Assembly (NCBI GenBank): GCA_049297615.1
Contig: JBAQUQ010000467.1
Coordinates: forward strand, 1-20,731
DNA length: 20,731 nt
Source: JAEMQF01 sp049297615
Lineage (GTDB): Bacteria > Pseudomonadota > Gammaproteobacteria > Burkholderiales > Burkholderiaceae_C
Direction of reading: 5' to 3'
In this document: positions 14,784-20,731 of the stretch, in pieces
Position numbering within the stretch: position 1 is the first letter of the stretch
How the letters are laid out: the number at the start of each line of letters is the position of its first letter
The notes under the pieces: generated by a model
What the model was told of the DNA's origin: nothing
The model's database searches: none
What the model saw: the letters and a program-made list of their open reading frames with translations, nothing else
Made by a program: the position numbers and the translations under genes

Positions 14784-16133
14784 TCACGTCGGGTCCATTG
14801 CGGCGGGGGGCCGCACGATCGCTTCGGCACCGAGCCAATCGCGCTCGGGCTCGGGTTCGGGCAAGCTGCGCAAGTTGCGAATCACCGGAATGCGCCACGC
14901 CAGCGCCGCCATCAGCAAGGCCGACCCGCCCGAAAACGCGAGTGCGGCGCGCAAGCCGATGTGTTCGCCGAGCCAGCCGCCGAGCAAAGCGCCCGGGCCG
15001 GCCGGAATCAGGATCAGCCAGCGCATCGTGCTCGTCATGCGTCCCAGCAGCGGCGCGGGCGTGACGGCCTGTCGCAGCGCGAGGAAGTTGATGAACACCA
15101 GCACTGCGCCGAACCCGAACAGCACCAGCATCAGGGCGAACATCGTCGTGCCCCAGGCGCTGGCCGGTGCGAACGAAAGCAGCAGCCAACCCGCGCCGCA
15201 AATCGCAAAGCCCAGCACCAGGCAGGGACCGGGGCCAAGGCGCTGGCTGATGCGGTGGCCCAGGACGCTGGCCACGACCGTGCCCACACCCAGGCCGACA
15301 TAACTCAGCCCCACCTGCTGCTCGTTCAAGCCCAAGGTGCGCGTCGCGAACAGGATCTGCACCACGATCGCCGCGTGGTGACACATCTGCCACACGCCCA
15401 CCGCGCCGGCCAAGGTCAGCAGCAAGCGGTTCCCGACGACGAAGTGCACGCCGGCTTTCAAGTCGCTCCAAAAGGCGCCGCGGGCGCGTCGCTGCCGGCT
15501 CTCGTCGATGCGAATGCCGCGCAGAATCGCCGCCGAGACGATCAGCGCCACGGCGTCCACCAGCAGGGCCAGCGGTGCACCGACGAGCTTGATCAAGGCG
15601 CCGGCCACGCCTGGCCCGGCTATCTCGGCGCCGGACCCGGCCAGCGCGTTCTTCGCATGCGCCTCGACCAGGCGTTCGCGCGCAACGACCTGGGTCAACA
15701 CGATTTGCGCCGCGCTGCCCGCCACGGTGTAGACCGTGCCGATCACGAATCCCGCGGCGTAGAGCCAGGGCATCGCCAACCAGCCCATCCACCAGGCCAG
15801 GGGAATGCTCGCGACGACGAGGGCCAGCACGCTCTCGCCCACCACATAGACCGGTAGCTTGCGAATCCTGTCCAGCCACACGCCGCAAGGCAGCGAGAAC
15901 AGCACGAAGGGCACGATTTCCATCGCCGTGAGCAGCCCCATTTGGGTGGGGCTCGCGTGCAAGAGCACAGCCGCTGTAAGCGGCAGGGCCAGCATCGTGA
16001 CCTGGCCGCCGAGCGAGCTGATCAGGATCGACGTCCACAGACGCCGGTACGCCAGGTCGCGCAGCAAATCGCCCGGGGCCAGGGCGAACCGGTTGGTCAG
16101 GGCCGCCCGCCAAACTCTCAAGCCGTTTCTCAT
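14784..16133 (-). CDS. MFS transporter, EntS/MFS_3-like exporter
   Basis: This 449-aa inner-membrane protein has about 12 hydrophobic segments and the layout of the MFS_3 group, which includes the enterobactin exporter EntS and macrolide exporters. A cytoplasmic first stretch ends in LAYRRLWTSILISSLGGQVTML, of which LGGQVT is typical. The loop between segments 2 and 3 carries GVWLDRIRK, the usual MFS motif-A position (G-x-x-x-D-R). A central loop rich in Arg (ESRQRRARGAF) splits the two halves. ATG 16133 is preferred over GTG 16154 because GAAGAAGG stands about 10 bp before it and nothing useful before the GTG. The substrate cannot be deduced: siderophore, drug and metabolite exporters all occur in this group. 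It is alone on its strand, with a structured region upstream. Confidence 0.86.
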   Translation of the reverse strand: MRNGLRVWRAALTNRFALAPGDLLRDLAYRRLWTSILISSLGGQVTMLALPLTAAVLLHASPTQMGLLTAMEIVPFVLFSLPCGVWLDRIRKLPVYVVGESVLALVVASIPLAWWMGWLAMPWLYAAGFVIGTVYTVAGSAAQIVLTQVVARERLVEAHAKNALAGSGAEIAGPGVAGALIKLVGAPLALLVDAVALIVSAAILRGIRIDESRQRRARGAFWSDLKAGVHFVVGNRLLLTLAGAVGVWQMCHHAAIVVQILFATRTLGLNEQQVGLSYVGLGVGTVVASVLGHRISQRLGPGPCLVLGFAICGAGWLLLSFAPASAWGTTMFALMLVLFGFGAVLVFINFLALRQAVTPAPLLGRMTSTMRWLILIPAGPGALLGGWLGEHIGLRAALAFSGGSALLMAALAWRIPVIRNLRSLPEPEPERDWLGAEAIVRPPAAMDPT

Positions 16134-16475
16134 GACATCACGCCTTCTTCTCACGGTGCGGGCGTCTTGTGGACGCCCTGTGTGGCCGTTGGGCCCGATA
16201 CAGCGGAGAAAGGCTGTTCAACGCCGATTTCCGCTGAGACTCTCAGCGGAACTTCGGTTCGAAGTGGTGACTGAGAGGACTAGATACGCGCCGGAATCTG
16301 CGCTAGCGGATTCGGGGTGGCGAGGTGGGATCGGTTACCGGTCATGGCGGCGAAACCGACGCGCCAACACGGCAACGCAGCGATGTCGCCACTGGGGGCG
16401 GCATGCTTTGATGGGAAGGTGCTGAGCTTCATCGGTTTCGATCCCTTTCGCGAGCCGCCATCATAACGGCCCGAT
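16134..16475. other. Gene-free region with serial hairpins between divergent genes
   Basis: This 342-bp spacer separates the MFS gene (minus) and the CREST hydrolase gene (plus). It holds several stems: GGGCGTC-TTGTG-GACGCCC (16160-16178, perfect), TTCCGCTGAG-ACT-CTCAGCGGAA (16229-16251, perfect 10 bp), GAAC-TTCG-GTTC (16249-16260, with a UUCG-type tetraloop) and an imperfect GGAATC/GGATTC pair around 16291-16314. They may form a structured 5' leader of the MFS mRNA, a small RNA, or a relic of a mobile element. I recognise no known riboswitch. Both promoters should lie here, but no clear consensus was found. Confidence 0.55.
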
Positions 16476-17342
16476 GTGAACCCCGGCAAGCAAAAGTGCT
16501 GGCCAATTCCTGTCCAATACGCTGTGAGTTTGAAATCCGCAACACCCGCGTTTGTCGCGGCCACGCCACCCTCGCGAACACTTTGGCTCGGCGTTGCCGC
16601 GCTCGCCTTGTTCGCGGGCCTTTGGCTGCACGGCCCTGTGGCGCAATGGGTCGACTACCATGGCTTCGCCGATACCCGGGTGTGGCTGGGCATCCCCCAC
16701 GCTGCCGACGTATTGAGCAACTTGCCGTTTCTCTTTGTCGGTGCGTTCGGCCTGTGGCGTTTGTCCGGGGCGTCGCGTGGGGAGCTCGACCCGCCCTCGC
16801 GCAAGGCCTGGCAATTATTCTGCGTGGCGCTGCTGGGCACGTCCGCCGGCTCGGCGTTTTATCACTGGGCGCCGAACAACGCTGCCCTGGTGTTCGACCG
16901 GATTCCCATCGCCTGGGCCTGCGTCGCGTTGACCGGCGCCCTGCTCGCCGAACACGTGCATTCGCGCTGGGCTGCAGCGTCGGTGCTCGCCGCGGCCGTG
17001 GCAATCGCGACCGGCGCGGTGGCGTACTGGTGGTTCACCGAGCAAGGCGGTCTGGGTGACCTGCGGCCCTATCTGTTCGTGCAAGTCCTGCCCATGCTCC
17101 TGGTGCCCCTTGCTCTGCTACTGAGCTTGCCGCCACTGCACGCCGCGGCGACGCCGGCCAGTGCCTGGTGGGGCGTGCTCGTTCTGTACGGGGCCGCAAA
17201 AGCCATGGAAGTCGCCGACCATCAGGTGTTTTCCGCGACCGGTTGGGTCAGCGGTCATACGCTCAAACACTTGTTGGCCGCTGCCGGCGCGGCTTGGATC
17301 GTTCTGGCAGTCACGCGCAGCGACGCGCCTCAGCTTCGATAG
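16476..17342 (+). CDS. CREST-superfamily membrane hydrolase (alkaline ceramidase-like)
   Basis: This integral membrane protein (288 aa from GTG 16476) has about seven hydrophobic segments and the metal-site residues of the CREST superfamily, which includes alkaline ceramidases and PAQR receptors. SAFYH gives the Ser126-x3-His130 pair, FDRIP gives Asp141, and GHTLKHLL gives His261-x3-His265. The block GIPHAADVLSNLPFLFVG (72-89) is shared by bacterial members. Known ceramidases of this group use a zinc ion bound by the three His to cleave an amide bond. The substrate of bacterial members is not established and could be a lipid amide. The start is uncertain: GTG 16476 lacks a ribosome site, and GTG 16524 would give a shorter N-terminus closer to the first membrane segment. 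Its end overlaps argJ by 13 bp in opposite orientation. Confidence 0.8.
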   Translation: MNPGKQKCWPIPVQYAVSLKSATPAFVAATPPSRTLWLGVAALALFAGLWLHGPVAQWVDYHGFADTRVWLGIPHAADVLSNLPFLFVGAFGLWRLSGASRGELDPPSRKAWQLFCVALLGTSAGSAFYHWAPNNAALVFDRIPIAWACVALTGALLAEHVHSRWAAASVLAAAVAIATGAVAYWWFTEQGGLGDLRPYLFVQVLPMLLVPLALLLSLPPLHAAATPASAWWGVLVLYGAAKAMEVADHQVFSATGWVSGHTLKHLLAAAGAAWIVLAVTRSDAPQLR

Positions 17343-18568
17343 TCGGCATTGATCTTCACGTAGTCGACGCTCAGGTCGCAGGTCCAGACCGTGGCGTGCG
17401 CCGCGCCGCGATGCAGGTCGACGCGAACCGTGATCTCGCTTTGTCGCATGACGCGCTGGCCGTCCGCCTCTTGGTAGGCGGGGTGGCGCCCGCCCCGCAC
17501 GACGACGTGCACGTCGTCGAGAAACAAGTCGATGAGATTCGCGTCCAGGCCCTCGATGCCGGCATAACCCACAGCGGCGAGGATGCGCCCGAGATTGGGA
17601 TCGCTCGCAAAAAACGCCGTCTTGACCAGGGGCGAGTGCGCGATGGCGTAGGCCGCTTGCCGACATTCGCCCGAATTTCTGCCGCCGTCGACTTGCACGG
17701 TGATGAACTTGGTGGCGCCTTCGCCATCGCGAACGATCGCCTGGGCCAGCTGCTGCGAAACTTCGATCACCGCGTTGCGCAGCATGGCTCCTTCAGCCGA
17801 TTCGAGCCGATCGATCGGCGCATTCCCGGCCAGGTGGGTGGCGATCAAGATGAACGAATCGTTCGTCGACATGTCGCCGTCGATGCTGATGCGGTTGAAC
17901 GAAGCGTCGGCCGCTTCGCGCAGCAAGCCGGGCAAGAGCGCCGGCGCGACGGCTGCGTCGGTGGCGACAAAACCCAGCATCGTCGCCATGTCGGGCCGAA
18001 TCATTCCGGCGCCCTTGGACATTCCCGTGATGGTCACGCACCTGCCGCCGATTTGAATTTGCCGCGACACCGCTTTGGCGACGGTGTCCGTGGTCATGAT
18101 GGCCTGCGCCGCGCTGAGCCAGTTCGCCTCGTGCAAATCCGCCAGCGCGCCAGGCAAACCGGCTTCGATGCGTTCGATCGGCAATGGCTCCATGATGACG
18201 CCGGTGGAAAACGGCAGCACCTGCTCGGGCGACAAACCGAGTTGTTTGCCCAGCGCGCGGCAACTCTGCTGCGCCCTGTCCAGCCCTTCCTGGCCGGTGC
18301 CGGCATTCGCGTTGCCGGTATTGATGAGCAGGGCCCGAATCCCCTGGCCCTGTTGGCTGGCGCGCAGATGCTGGCGGCACAACTGCACCGGCGCCGCGCA
18401 GAAACTGTTGCTCGTGAAGACCCCTGCCACCGACGCACCCGGGCTCAAGGCAATCACCGTCAGGTCGCGGCGATTCGCCTTGCGCACGCCCGCCATCGTG
18501 ACGCCCAGGCGCACGCCGGAAACGGCGAACAAGCCGGCAGGGTCGGGTGGGAGCAGGTTGACGGGCAT
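17330..18568 (-). CDS. argJ: Bifunctional glutamate N-acetyltransferase / amino-acid acetyltransferase ArgJ
   Basis: ArgJ transfers the acetyl group from N-acetylornithine to glutamate (and can use acetyl-CoA), closing the cyclic arginine pathway in the cytoplasm. The protein is 412 aa, normal length. It is made as a precursor that cuts itself at Ala-Thr inside KGAGMIRPDMATMLGF (185-200), predicted between Ala195 and Thr196; Thr196 becomes the nucleophile. Other markers are GFVATDAAV, RISIDGDMSTND, DGEGATKF and the family C-terminus KINADYRS. The conserved tail confirms that the gene really overlaps the convergent CREST gene. ATG 18568 lies 20 bp after the tetR stop, so the two may share a transcript. 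In many Burkholderiales argJ follows secA, unlike here. Confidence 0.96.
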   Translation of the reverse strand: MPVNLLPPDPAGLFAVSGVRLGVTMAGVRKANRRDLTVIALSPGASVAGVFTSNSFCAAPVQLCRQHLRASQQGQGIRALLINTGNANAGTGQEGLDRAQQSCRALGKQLGLSPEQVLPFSTGVIMEPLPIERIEAGLPGALADLHEANWLSAAQAIMTTDTVAKAVSRQIQIGGRCVTITGMSKGAGMIRPDMATMLGFVATDAAVAPALLPGLLREAADASFNRISIDGDMSTNDSFILIATHLAGNAPIDRLESAEGAMLRNAVIEVSQQLAQAIVRDGEGATKFITVQVDGGRNSGECRQAAYAIAHSPLVKTAFFASDPNLGRILAAVGYAGIEGLDANLIDLFLDDVHVVVRGGRHPAYQEADGQRVMRQSEITVRVDLHRGAAHATVWTCDLSVDYVKINADYRS

Positions 18569-18588
18569 GTGGGCGGGCTTTCAATACG

Positions 18589-19212
18589 CTACTTGCGGCT
18601 GAGGATTCCGTCGAACACGATCGCGGTGACTTGCCTGACGAACTCCGCGAACGAACCCTTTTGCGGGTTGTACCACTCGACCGTCCAGTTCAATGCGCCG
18701 ATCATGAACAGGCGCACCACGGCCGTGCTCGCGTCGCCGCGCAACTCACCGCGCGCGAGAGCCTGTTCGAGCAGGCGTTCCCAATAGTGGGCATAGGCGC
18801 GGCGCACGACCCGATGCCGGTTCTTCGCCGCCGTGGACATCTGCCCATACAGGCGGATGTTCGCCGAGGTGAAATCGCCGTGATGCAGCAAGCCCCAAAG
18901 ATGGCCTTCGACCGCTGCGGCGATACGCTGGCGCGATGTGGCATGGCCGGGCAGCGCGTCGACACGTTCGCGCACCGCCGCGGCGACGACTTCGATGCCC
19001 TTGTCCATCACTTCGCCCAGAATCTGCTCTTTGGATTCGAAGTGATAGTAGATGCTGCCGGCCTTGATGCCCGAGGCGTCGGCCACCTCGCGCAGCGTCG
19101 TCGCCGAGTAGCCGTGATGGCGAAACAGCCGCGCCGCCTCGAGCAGGATGCGCTCGCGCGTTGCGCCATCGACCTCGTTGGCGACGGCTTTTTCGAGGGT
19201 CTTGGTGGCCAT
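18589..19212 (-). CDS. TetR/AcrR family transcriptional regulator
   Basis: This 207-aa protein has an N-terminal TetR helix-turn-helix: RERILLEAARLFRHHGYSATTLREVADASGIKAGSIYYHF at about 19-58, written here in parts as RERILLEAARLF, TTLREVADASG and AGSIYYHFESKEQIL. The remaining helices form a ligand pocket and dimer face that I cannot match to a specific ligand. It is divergent from an acyl-CoA dehydrogenase gene across 95 bp that contain a 20-bp palindrome, so it probably represses that gene and itself, with an acyl-CoA as a reasonable guess for the inducer. ATG 19212 begins MATKTLEKAVANEVDG, a short disordered lead. argJ lies 20 bp downstream. Confidence 0.92.
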   Translation of the reverse strand: MATKTLEKAVANEVDGATRERILLEAARLFRHHGYSATTLREVADASGIKAGSIYYHFESKEQILGEVMDKGIEVVAAAVRERVDALPGHATSRQRIAAAVEGHLWGLLHHGDFTSANIRLYGQMSTAAKNRHRVVRRAYAHYWERLLEQALARGELRGDASTAVVRLFMIGALNWTVEWYNPQKGSFAEFVRQVTAIVFDGILSRK

Positions 19213-19245
19213 TGGGCTGGTGCGTCGGCTGCTGCCGATCGCATC

Positions 19246-19265
19246 TAACTAACGTATGTTCGGTA
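19246..19265. promoter_or_regulatory. Likely TetR operator palindrome
   Basis: TAACTAACGTATGTTCGGTA is an imperfect palindrome with 14 of 20 positions symmetric (TA-x-C-x-AAC-x-TA-x-GTT-x-G-x-TA), centred between the divergent TetR and acyl-CoA dehydrogenase genes. It abuts a -10-like TATGAT at 19264-19269 on the plus strand, 39 bp before the dehydrogenase start codon, so a bound repressor would block that promoter. No clear -35 was found. Confidence 0.65.
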
Positions 19266-19307
19266 TGATAACAAGGCCGAACGCGCCGCACAGGCAGAAC
19301 CGACACC

Positions 19308-20453
19308 ATGAACGAACCCATTTACTTCACCGAGGAACACCGGCTGTTCCGCGACAACCTGCGCCGCTACATCGAGCAGGAAATCGTACCCAAGGCCGCG
19401 CCGTGGGAGGACGCGGGCATGGTCCCGCGCGAAGTGCTGCGCCAGATGGGCGCGTTGGGATTTCTCGGGGTGCGCTATCCCGAGCAATACGGCGGGTCTG
19501 AGCTCGACACCGTCTACAGCGCCATCCTCGCCGAGGAGTTGGGCCGCTCCACCTTCGGCGGATTCGCCGTGACGGTGACGGTGCACACCGACATGGCCTC
19601 ACCGCATCTGGCCAACTTCGGCACGCCCGAGCAGCTGACACACTACCTGCCCGCCATCATTCGCGGCGAAAAGATATGTGCCGTGGCCGTCACCGAACCC
19701 GATGCCGGCTCCGACGTCGCCGGGATCCGCACCCGCGCCGTGCGCGACGGCGCGTTCTGGGTGATCAACGGCAGCAAGATGTTCATCACGAACGGCGTGC
19801 ACGCCGATGTGTATTTTGTCGGCGCGAAAACCGACACCTCGGCCAAGGGCTCGCGCGGGATTTCGATGTTCATCGTCGACAAGGGCACGCCCGGGTTTCG
19901 AGTCGGCCGCGAGCTCAAGAAAAGCGGCTGGCTCAGCAGCGACACCGCCGAACTCGTGTTCGAGAACTGCCGCGTCCCCGCCGCCAATTTGCTCGGCGGC
20001 GAGCAAAAGGGCTTTTACCAAATCATGCGCAACTTCCAGAACGAGCGCATCGTGCTCGGCGCCCAGGCGATGGGCGAGGCGGCGCGCGCCATCGAGCTGA
20101 CTTTGGGCTATGTGCGCGAACGCCGGGCTTTCGGCGCGCCCCTGTGGGACAAACAAACGATCCGCCAGCGCCTGGCGATGCGCGCGGCCCAGGTCGAGGC
20201 GGCGCGATGCCTGGTCTACCACGCCGCCTGGCTCGACGCGCAGGCTCGCGAATGCGTCAAGGAAGTATCGATGGTCAAGGCCCTGTGCGGCGAACTCGTG
20301 AACGACGTGGCCTACGACTGCCAGCAGTTCCACGGCGGCTTCGGCTACATGCGCGACACCGCGATCGAGCGTTTGATGCGCGACGCCCGCGTCGATGCGA
20401 TCGGCGGCGGCGCCACCGAAGTGATGCTCGAGGAAGTGGCCAAGCGGCTCTAG
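19308..20453 (+). CDS. Acyl-CoA dehydrogenase (LCAD/isovaleryl-type active site)
   Basis: This 381-aa flavoprotein removes two hydrogens from an acyl-CoA at the alpha-beta bond and passes them to electron-transfer flavoprotein. An N-terminal helical domain covers about 6-120. The beta domain has CAVAVTEPDAGSDVAG (124-139) and MFITNG (158-163). The C-terminal helical domain includes FQNERIVLG (243-251), RERRAFG (270-276) and FHGGFGYMRDTAIERLMRDAR (in parts). In short- and medium-chain enzymes the catalytic Glu is in a YEGT motif near the end; here that place is IGGGATE (365-371). Glu246 in NERIVLG sits where long-chain and isovaleryl-CoA dehydrogenases keep their catalytic base, so the enzyme is probably active with a long or branched acyl-CoA. 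The gene is probably controlled by the divergent TetR. Confidence 0.94.
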   Translation: MNEPIYFTEEHRLFRDNLRRYIEQEIVPKAAPWEDAGMVPREVLRQMGALGFLGVRYPEQYGGSELDTVYSAILAEELGRSTFGGFAVTVTVHTDMASPHLANFGTPEQLTHYLPAIIRGEKICAVAVTEPDAGSDVAGIRTRAVRDGAFWVINGSKMFITNGVHADVYFVGAKTDTSAKGSRGISMFIVDKGTPGFRVGRELKKSGWLSSDTAELVFENCRVPAANLLGGEQKGFYQIMRNFQNERIVLGAQAMGEAARAIELTLGYVRERRAFGAPLWDKQTIRQRLAMRAAQVEAARCLVYHAAWLDAQARECVKEVSMVKALCGELVNDVAYDCQQFHGGFGYMRDTAIERLMRDARVDAIGGGATEVMLEEVAKRL

Positions 20454-20731
20454 TGCCAGGCGGCGCAGCTGCACCAATCCCCGCAACGACGCATGTCGAA
20501 TTCCGCCACCGAAGACGCACGGCTGCTGCGCCTCGATTTGCGTCAGGGCTGCAACAGCGCGCTTGGTGCTTTCGGCCCAGAGGCGTCTGTCCGCGTAATC
20601 TCAACCGGCCTGCGTCGTGGCGGCAGGGCGGCGGCGGCGCCCCCGTTCTCCGACCCACGCTCGCGGGGCGCCACCGAGCGCCACTACGCTCGGCCGCGTC
20701 ATCACCGCCCGTGCCCGGCACGCTTGGGGGG
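20454..20731. other. Right-edge region with no supported gene
   Basis: No recognisable gene follows the acyl-CoA dehydrogenase. A plus-strand frame from ATG 20493 stays open to the window edge (79 codons), but it has no ribosome site and its later codons give an Arg/Pro-rich sequence, which is expected by chance in GC-rich DNA. A GC hairpin CCGAGCG-CCACTA-CGCTCGG stands at 20674-20693. It may be a terminator-like structure, although no T-run follows. Confidence 0.4.

Noticed and set aside
16280..16432. Minus-strand 50-codon frame (MKLSTFPSKH...) in the gap before the MFS gene
   Set aside because: A GGGAT purine stretch stands before it, but the product has no recognisable features and lies in an otherwise non-coding, hairpin-rich gap.
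20493..20731. Plus-strand frame open to the right edge of the window
   Set aside because: No ribosome site is present, and the later part is Arg/Pro-rich as expected from random GC-rich sequence. It cannot be judged without the sequence beyond the edge.

Overview
The window is GC-rich DNA that looks like the chromosome of a betaproteobacterium, probably Burkholderiales. The grounds are protein flavour (EpsD/EpsE of the methanolan type, a long FAD/Fe-S oxidoreductase of the DUF3683 kind, a ugpBAECQ operon) and two families of short palindromic intergenic repeats common in such genomes. This placement is inference, since there is no rRNA or other marker gene. No tRNA, rRNA, CRISPR array, transposase or integrase gene was seen.

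Left part (1-5377, all minus strand). Read right to left it holds a lone Uma2-type nuclease gene, ubiE (ubiquinone/menaquinone methylation), then an exopolysaccharide export operon: epsD (lipoprotein prolyl isomerase-like), epsE (polysaccharide export protein) and the first 14 codons of an epsF-like chain-length gene cut by the window edge. Between epsD and epsE lies about 1.3 kb of foreign-looking cargo: a minimal nucleotidyltransferase gene, an overlapping HEPN gene (together an MNT/HEPN toxin-antitoxin-like pair) and an 83-aa orphan gene, with palindromic repeats at each junction.

Middle (5474-14724). A very large fused FAD / 4Fe-4S / CCG oxidoreductase gene (minus strand) stands back to back with ugpB-ugpA-ugpE-ugpC-ugpQ (plus strand). 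The latter encode a complete importer for sn-glycerol-3-phosphate and glycerophosphodiesters plus the cytoplasmic phosphodiesterase that cleaves the diesters. A strong hairpin separates ugpB from a TTG-started ugpA, which suggests more binding protein is made than permease.

Right part (14784-20731). An MFS exporter gene (minus strand) ends against ugpQ across another repeat element. Its 5' side is a 342-bp gene-free region with several stem-loops, shared with a divergent plus-strand gene for a CREST-superfamily (alkaline ceramidase-like) membrane hydrolase. That gene overlaps the end of argJ (arginine biosynthesis) tail to tail by 13 bp. argJ follows a TetR-family regulator gene, which is divergent from an acyl-CoA dehydrogenase of the LCAD/isovaleryl type. 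A 20-bp palindrome between them is the likely operator.

Most of the window is ordinary housekeeping and metabolic sequence. The parts most worth a second look are the MNT/HEPN/orphan cassette inside the EPS operon, the repeat family that abuts or rewrites gene ends, the CREST hydrolase, and the structured region at 16160-16315.
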